This document shows positions 59,181 through 64,000 of a stretch of DNA of 64,000 nucleotides, one piece after another. Under the pieces are notes generated by a model that was not told the origin of the DNA, did not search any database, and worked only from the letters and a program-made list of their open reading frames with translations. A program made the position numbers and the translations under genes. The stretch comes from UBA1443 sp964445745 (GTDB taxonomy: Bacteria; Omnitrophota; Omnitrophia; Omnitrophales; Aquincolibacteriaceae): NCBI GenBank assembly GCA_964445745.1, contig CAYULU010000002.1:1-64000 (forward strand). The letters run 5' to 3'. Numbering within the stretch: position 1 is the stretch's first letter; each line of letters starts with the position of its first letter.

Positions 59181-60278
59181 TTAACCTTGGGACATCGTTT
59201 GAAGTAAAGGCTCCATCTGCTTGAAAGCCTCTTCAGGCGCCAGGGTTTTCAGACAAGCAATCGTGGGACAATCGTTTTGGAACCGAAATTTATGATAACA
59301 AGGGCGACAAGCAAGATCCTGTTTGAAAAGGGCAATTGCATTTTCAGCCCTTGGATAAGGCCCGTAAATTTCGGGGGGAACGGGCCCATAAAAAGCCGCA
59401 AGAGGAACTTCAAGAGCCCGGGCCAAATGAACCAGACCTCCATCGTTTCCGATAAAAAGCGAACTCATTTCCAGAATCGTAGCCGTCTCTGCCAGAGAGG
59501 TCTCCCCGGCCAGCATGAACGACGGAATCCTCAAAGAATCTTTAAGCTCCTGACAAAGTTCAACCTCGGACTTGGCACCCATGATACAAACCCCTTTGAA
59601 ACCAACCTTCATCTGTAGACGTCCAATCAGCTCCGCAAAATACTTGACGGGCCATCGTTTAAACACAGCCTCCTTTCCCCAGGAATCTCCCCCCCCGGGA
59701 CTGACGGTAATAAAATTTTCCCCGATTCCGGCAAGCCGGTCTTTTATTTTTATTTCGATTTCTCTTTTCTCACGGGGTGGGAAGTAATACTCGAGAAACC
59801 GGTCACGAACCGGTATTCCGGCAAGTTCCGCAAGCCCCGCATAAAAATCCGCAGCGTGCTGTCGAGAGTAACCTTCAGGAAGCGGATAACGGATATTATG
59901 AAAAATACCGCGACGTTTATAAGCAAACCCTGCACGTTTCGAAATCCCCAGAAAGAAAAACGACCAGAAGGCGTTTTCGGGGCGAAGTGAAAAATCGAGG
60001 AGGAGATCATACCGTTTGGCACGCAGTTTTAGCCCCAAATCCAGGAGCTCACGGAAATTTTCGAAACGAGTCTGGCGGCGCAGTTTGTCCTTATCAAGGA
60101 CAAAAATTTCGTTGACGTGCGGATTGTACTCCACCACTTCTCTTGTCCGGGACCCCAGAAGAAGATCCACCGTTCCGACTGTGGGGAGCAAGCGTAACGC
60201 CCTGAGAACAGGCGTTACAAAAAGCAAATCCCCGATCCCATAAGGATGGACGATTAAAACACTACGAATTTCTTTCAT
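59181..60278 (-). CDS. GT9 heptosyltransferase-like glycosyltransferase
   Basis: A 365-residue ADP-heptose:LPS heptosyltransferase family (GT9) protein, cytoplasmic face of the inner membrane. The N-terminal VLIVHPYGIGDLLFVTPVLRAL and the C-terminal donor-site block SLFIGNDGGLVHLARALEVPLAAFYGP are typical. Cys residues near the end (LACRPCYHKF, CPTIACL) are also seen in part of the family. GGAGG precedes the ATG. It is last in a run of five GT9 genes. The specific sugar and acceptor are unknown. Confidence 0.9.
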   Translation of the reverse strand: MKEIRSVLIVHPYGIGDLLFVTPVLRALRLLPTVGTVDLLLGSRTREVVEYNPHVNEIFVLDKDKLRRQTRFENFRELLDLGLKLRAKRYDLLLDFSLRPENAFWSFFFLGISKRAGFAYKRRGIFHNIRYPLPEGYSRQHAADFYAGLAELAGIPVRDRFLEYYFPPREKREIEIKIKDRLAGIGENFITVSPGGGDSWGKEAVFKRWPVKYFAELIGRLQMKVGFKGVCIMGAKSEVELCQELKDSLRIPSFMLAGETSLAETATILEMSSLFIGNDGGLVHLARALEVPLAAFYGPVPPEIYGPYPRAENAIALFKQDLACRPCYHKFRFQNDCPTIACLKTLAPEEAFKQMEPLLQTMSQG

Positions 60279-60332
60279 TCAACCTCCCCCCTCCACGAAC
60301 CCGTTCCCACACCCGGTGTGTTAACAATGCCC

Positions 60333-61385
60333 TTATTGTCCAACCGGGCGGGTCAAGAGATCCCGTACCGCTGCGTAAACCTCGTCAACGGTAATTTCAT
60401 CAATGTAAGTAAATTTTCTTTCGTCACAAGGAACCTTAGAAATATCTTTAACCACAATACGGCCGTTCCGGCCCAGAGGCCGCCAGCGCTTTGGCCCAAG
60501 CCCGGGCTCATAACGCCCGAAAATCGACACGACCGGACAACCCACCGCAGACGCAATGTGTACCGGCCCGGAATCGTTAGAAATCAGGATGGTGGATTTC
60601 TTCAGAAGAGCGGCCAACATTCCGAGAGTCAGTCTGCCCCCCAGGTCCACGATCGGTACATTACTTTTTTCTCTGACGCTTTCCACGACCGGCTTGTCTT
60701 TGGCAGAGCCGATCGCCATAACAATTCCGTCCATATCTCGCTGAATTCGCGCGGCAAGCTCTGAAAATTTCTCAGCCGGCCACATTTTCGTCACATCGCT
60801 GGCGGAAGGGCTCAGGATAACCCACGGTTTCCCTTGTGGTATTTGGAGATGAAACATCAGATGGTCAAAGGAGCGTTTCGCGCGATCCGTCACAGGGAAA
60901 AAGCTCTCAAGGATCTCAGGTCTGGTAATCCCCAACGGGGTCAGCAAATCAAACAGGTATTCGGTTTCTTGTTTTTCTCCGAATTTTTTATCATACTGCT
61001 TAACATGGGTCAGTGCCCAGGGCGCGCGACGATCATAACCGATGCGCACCGGTATACCCGCTAACCATGCGGCAAGATGCATCCGGTTCGTACCATGACA
61101 ATGGATGACAAGATCAAATTTCTTTTTGCGAATTCGCCCCGCAAATCCGAGCTGCCCCCAAATGCTTTTTTCAAGGCCTTGTTTGTCATAAAGGATCACT
61201 TCATCAAGAAAAGGATTTCCCTCAACCACCTCTCGATGCCCAATAAAAACAAGCGCCGCAATCCGGGCCTTTGGAAATTTATCCCGAAGCGCCTTAAAAA
61301 CGGGGGTCGTAAGCACAAGATCCCCGATCCGGTCGGTCCTTGTCACAAGAATGCTTGGAGAATCAGGGAGCGTGATATTCTTCAT
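60333..61385 (-). CDS. GT9 heptosyltransferase-like glycosyltransferase
   Basis: 350 residues. SILVTRTDRIGDLVLTTPVFKAL opens the N-terminal domain. VILSPSASDVTKMWPAEKFSELA and ILISNDSGPVHIASAVGCPVVSIFG form the C-terminal donor-binding half. It is likely part of LPS core or surface-glycan assembly with the adjacent paralogues. It overlaps the upstream GT9 gene by ATGA, so the two are coupled. A 54-base spacer with a CACACC/GGTGTG palindrome separates it from the next gene. Confidence 0.9.
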   Translation of the reverse strand: MKNITLPDSPSILVTRTDRIGDLVLTTPVFKALRDKFPKARIAALVFIGHREVVEGNPFLDEVILYDKQGLEKSIWGQLGFAGRIRKKKFDLVIHCHGTNRMHLAAWLAGIPVRIGYDRRAPWALTHVKQYDKKFGEKQETEYLFDLLTPLGITRPEILESFFPVTDRAKRSFDHLMFHLQIPQGKPWVILSPSASDVTKMWPAEKFSELAARIQRDMDGIVMAIGSAKDKPVVESVREKSNVPIVDLGGRLTLGMLAALLKKSTILISNDSGPVHIASAVGCPVVSIFGRYEPGLGPKRWRPLGRNGRIVVKDISKVPCDERKFTYIDEITVDEVYAAVRDLLTRPVGQ

Positions 61386-62401
61386 AGCTGGCTAGCAGGG
61401 GCATCCCGGTTTAAAAGCTCATCGCACAAACAAAGTACTTTCTCGGAAGTCAGGCCGTGGAAACAACTGCGTTCGGCATAAGGCAAAAGATGGGAATTAC
61501 AGTGACACTTTGCAGAGTCTTCCCGTGCGATCCTGAAACTCGGATGAAAATGCCCGTATTTTTCATGATCCGTCGGACCAAAAATTCCGACCGTGGGGGT
61601 TTTTATTTCAAAACCAAGATGCATGATCGCACTGTCATTGGAGACCACTAGCGACGATTTTGAAACAAGAAAGGCCGTTTCCGACAACGACGTTTCACCC
61701 GCCAGGATTTTGACAGAAGCCGGCATCCCTCTGGCAACGACCTCAGCAATCGGACGCTCGTCCCTTGATCCCATGAGAAAAATGTCCTTGTGGGTTCGTA
61801 AAGCAAGGTCCCGCACCACTTCACGAAACAATTCGGGCGGCCACCGTTTGCGTGCACTCGCGGCCCCGGGCGCGACAAGAATCCATCCTGACTTTTCCTG
61901 AACCCCGATTGATCCCAGCTTGGAAGAGATTGAAATCTCATCTGCTAAATTGAAGAATTGAAAATTGGGCAACCGGGTATTTTCTGAAAAGAAAGTTTCC
62001 TCGCCTTTCGTCCCGTTTTTTATCCCCGCCATCCTTAGCACTTCAAGATGCCGCTCCCGCATGTTGATCCTTGTGTAAGTGCGGAAAAGCGGGCTCCTTT
62101 TGCGGGCAAAAACAAGGAACGGGATCGCCGTGTTGCGAAGATCCACCACCATATCGTAACGATCTTTCCAAAGTTCACGCAAGAATGCCCCTTTCCCGAG
62201 AAGAGGCGCTTTTTTGTCATAGACGATAATCCGCGAAATATCACCGCTTTTCTCAAGCACGGGCTTCGCCTTGGGCCCAACCACCACTGTCATTTTTGCG
62301 GCAGGAAATTTTAGGCGAAGCGCCACCATCACCGGTGTCGTCAATATTACATCGCCGATATTACTCAATGTCACAACGAGGATACTCCTGGGATTCTTCA
62401 T
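61382..62401 (-). CDS. GT9 heptosyltransferase-like glycosyltransferase
   Basis: 339 residues. SILVVTLSNIGDVILTTPVMVAL opens the protein, followed by WILVAPGAASARKRWPPELFREVV and LVVSNDSAIMHLGFEIKTPTVGIFGPTD. The C terminus has a Cys/His-rich stretch (KCHCNSHLLPYAERSCFHG), which varies among the paralogues here. It overlaps both neighbours by ATGA. Its acceptor cannot be deduced. Confidence 0.9.
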   Translation of the reverse strand: MKNPRSILVVTLSNIGDVILTTPVMVALRLKFPAAKMTVVVGPKAKPVLEKSGDISRIIVYDKKAPLLGKGAFLRELWKDRYDMVVDLRNTAIPFLVFARKRSPLFRTYTRINMRERHLEVLRMAGIKNGTKGEETFFSENTRLPNFQFFNLADEISISSKLGSIGVQEKSGWILVAPGAASARKRWPPELFREVVRDLALRTHKDIFLMGSRDERPIAEVVARGMPASVKILAGETSLSETAFLVSKSSLVVSNDSAIMHLGFEIKTPTVGIFGPTDHEKYGHFHPSFRIAREDSAKCHCNSHLLPYAERSCFHGLTSEKVLCLCDELLNRDAPASQL

Positions 62402-63465
62402 AAATTTTGCCTCGATCGAGGTGGAAACGCACCCAGTTGATCCACGGCTTCAAACACTTCCTCGGGGGTTATTTTTGAAAGCCAGCCCTCTTCGGGAAGT
62501 TCTTCCCCAAAAAACGGTACAGAATACCCGGAGGGGACATACTGGAGGACTCTATCTTCCCCAATTCCGCGGGGCCCGGTCAACCGGGGATCGGTGGGAC
62601 CAAAAAGAGCCACGACTCGCGCACCGGCACCTGAGGCCATATGCATCGGACCGGAGTCACCTGTGACCAGGCACGTGGCATTTTTATAAATCCAGGCGGA
62701 AATCCGAAGGGCCGTTTTTCCGACAAGATCCACGACTGCAGAATCGAGCCCCCGGTCTCCTATCAAACGTCCGATTTCGGCTCGGAAGGATTCAAACAGA
62801 GTCCGATCCCCCACCGATCCTGTGACCACGATGGGAATACCCCACTCCCCGTAAATTTTAACGGCAAGCTTTGCAAAGTGAGACACGGGCCATCGCTTGG
62901 GTTCCCAATTCGCCCCTAGATGGAAGCAGATGTATCTCGCCCCTTTCGCAAGACCTTCCTGACTCAGCATTTTGAGCGCCTGGACTTCATCTTCTTCTCG
63001 AAAATAGAAACGGTATTTCGGGCAGATAGGGATCTGGTAACCAGCACCTTTCATAAGCTCCATAAAATAATCAAGTTGATGAAGTTTCTCCAGCGGTTCC
63101 TTGACCGATTCTGTCAAAAAAAACTTTCTCCCTCGTCCAAACCCAATTCGATTTTTGACGCCCGCAAGCCAAAGGAGAGCGGCGCGAGACCGGGAACGGT
63201 GAAAAAGATAACCTTCTTGCCAGGGGCCCAGTTTTCTCAGATGAAAAACAAACCCGATCCGGTGGAACCAAAACCGGTGCGTGGATTTTTCATCAAATGC
63301 GATAAAACCCGAAACCGCCGGATTCGCCTCCAGAATTTCCCGGCACCGTTCCGGAGCTACGCAAAAAATTTCTGCGGAAGGATATTTTTGTTTGATCAGA
63401 TCAAGCGCCGGCATCTGAAACAAAAGGTCGCCCAGCCAGTTTTTCATCACGACTAGTATTTTCAT
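62398..63465 (-). CDS. GT9 lipopolysaccharide heptosyltransferase-like protein
   Basis: 355 residues, the paralogue here most like WaaF (heptosyltransferase II). ILVVMKNWLGDLLFQMPALDLIKQKYP at the N terminus, ICFHLGANWEPKRWPVSHFAKLA, and CLVTGDSGPMHMASGAGARVVALFGPTDP at the donor site. It likely adds heptose to the inner core. It lies 91 bases after the fifth GT9 gene, and its stop overlaps the next start by ATGA. Confidence 0.9.
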   Translation of the reverse strand: MKILVVMKNWLGDLLFQMPALDLIKQKYPSAEIFCVAPERCREILEANPAVSGFIAFDEKSTHRFWFHRIGFVFHLRKLGPWQEGYLFHRSRSRAALLWLAGVKNRIGFGRGRKFFLTESVKEPLEKLHQLDYFMELMKGAGYQIPICPKYRFYFREEDEVQALKMLSQEGLAKGARYICFHLGANWEPKRWPVSHFAKLAVKIYGEWGIPIVVTGSVGDRTLFESFRAEIGRLIGDRGLDSAVVDLVGKTALRISAWIYKNATCLVTGDSGPMHMASGAGARVVALFGPTDPRLTGPRGIGEDRVLQYVPSGYSVPFFGEELPEEGWLSKITPEEVFEAVDQLGAFPPRSRQNL

Positions 63466-63556
63466 AAATTCAACCGATTCCCCGCGGAAAGATTGAACAC
63501 GCTTTTAAAAACCGGAATCATTGAGACCGAAACAATCCCTCTCTTGCTTTCACTTT

Positions 63557-64000
63557 TCACAAATCCAAAAACCTCTGGGCCGCGTCAAAAACCTCATCCA
63601 CTGAAACATGATTCAGACAGCCCATCCTTTCTTTTTCCTTACACTCTCCCTGATAACACGGTTGGCAGGGTAAATTTTTTATGAAAATTGCAATTTTTTT
63701 GGATGGCGGCACGTGGCGTTTTGGATCTGTCGGGCCAAAAATCGCGGCCGTCGGAACATGCATGGCCGCCGCGACATGAAGTAACGCTGTATCTCCGGAA
63801 ACCACAAAATGAAGTTTTTGAAAAAAAGCGGGGAGATCTTCAAGGGCCGTCTTTCCGATCAGATTCACAACACGATCCGGATCAAAATCACGAAAGACAT
63901 CCGCCAGCCCTTCCTCCCCAGGCGAACCCAACAGAAGAATCCTTGCGTCATAATGATTAAAAATTTTTTCCGCGAGTTTTTTAAAAAAATGTGGATTCCA
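63557..64000 (-). CDS. GT9 heptosyltransferase-like glycosyltransferase, 5' part outside window
   Basis: The frame is open to the window edge. It reads WNPHFFKKLAEKIFNHYDARILLLGSP before the donor-site block FVVSGDTALLHVAAAMHVPTAAIFGPTDP. So about the C-terminal 147 residues of a GT9 enzyme are present, and its true start is beyond 64000. The end has the CQPCYQGECKEKERMGC Cys cluster similar to the 59181 paralogue. It heads the visible part of the GT9 run. Confidence 0.88.
   Translation of the reverse strand, partial: WNPHFFKKLAEKIFNHYDARILLLGSPGEEGLADVFRDFDPDRVVNLIGKTALEDLPAFFQKLHFVVSGDTALLHVAAAMHVPTAAIFGPTDPKRHVPPSKKIAIFIKNLPCQPCYQGECKEKERMGCLNHVSVDEVFDAAQRFLDL

Noticed and set aside
1..64000. 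CRISPR arrays, insertion sequences, prophage or integrase genes
   Set aside because: No regularly spaced direct repeats and no transposase, integrase or phage structural motifs were seen in any translated frame.

Overview
The window looks like a chromosomal segment of an uncultured Gram-negative bacterium, most likely of the candidate phylum Omnitrophota (related to the PVC group). This placement is an inference. It rests on a Kdo/heptose/LptB lipopolysaccharide gene set, a 12.9-kb single open reading frame of the giant-protein kind reported from Omnitrophota, and short dispersed palindromic and AT-rich repeats between otherwise compact minus-strand operons. The standard bacterial code is used, ATGA stop/start overlaps are common, and I see no tRNA, rRNA, CRISPR array, insertion sequence or prophage. 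No gene-free stretch exceeds about 300 bases.

Layout. 1-6.97 kb (minus): surface polysaccharide and accessory genes, namely an interrupted GT4 glycosyltransferase, the UDP-GlcNAc epimerase/dehydrogenase pair, an ABC exporter/flippase, a nucleoside deaminase and a CysQ/HAL2-type phosphatase. 6.96-10.6 kb: signalling genes (receiver protein, DUF3307 membrane protein plus GAF-SpoIIE phosphatase on the plus strand, histidine kinase). 10.8-15.7 kb (minus): gatC-gatA and thiS-thiG-thiH-thiF. 15.7-18.7 kb: receiver protein, CHASE2-GGDEF diguanylate cyclase, endonuclease III. 18.8-25.2 kb: RGG-rich small protein, RluA-type pseudouridine synthase, DUF4126 protein, small unknown protein, a Rho without the N-terminal RNA-binding domain, ABC-F ATPase, iron-dependent alcohol dehydrogenase. 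25.4-36.9 kb: a near-continuous minus-strand run of lpxL, an lptC/lptA fusion, lptB, hpf, ptsN, yvcK, ptsH, ptsI, a phosphosugar isomerase, a nucleotidyltransferase, metK and ahcY, closed by a strong terminator. 37-42.6 kb: hldE1/rfaE1, kdsB, pyrG, kdsA, kdsD. 42.8-55.7 kb: the giant 4295-residue ORF. 56-58.9 kb: DUF1846, FmdB-type zinc ribbon and DUF3108 genes. 59.2-64 kb: five consecutive GT9 (heptosyltransferase-like) genes, the last running off the window.

Much of the window builds an outer membrane. CTP synthase feeds CMP-Kdo formation (KdsD, KdsA, KdsB), RfaE1 and the GT9 enzymes make heptose-type core, LpxL acylates lipid A, LptB with LptC/LptA transports it, and wbpA/wbpP supply UDP-HexNAc/HexNAcA. 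The PTS-like proteins have no sugar permease here and look regulatory.

The most unusual object is the giant ORF. It starts with a signal peptide, has a second signal-peptide-like segment at residue ~675, and contains only four cysteines in 4295 residues. It strings together a ChaN-like region, a UPF0489-like domain, a PRTase-like domain, three methyltransferase-like domains, a membrane region and an RsuA-type pseudouridine synthase with its catalytic Asp. Ten copies of an Arg-Ser-Glu-x-Arg motif, written with different codons, sit at the domain junctions. I interpret it as a candidate exported polyprotein with stereotyped linkers that may be processing sites. A family of ~83-bp palindromic repeats (three clear copies, one or two degenerate) and a scar of a 4Fe-4S protein gene are further unexpected features.
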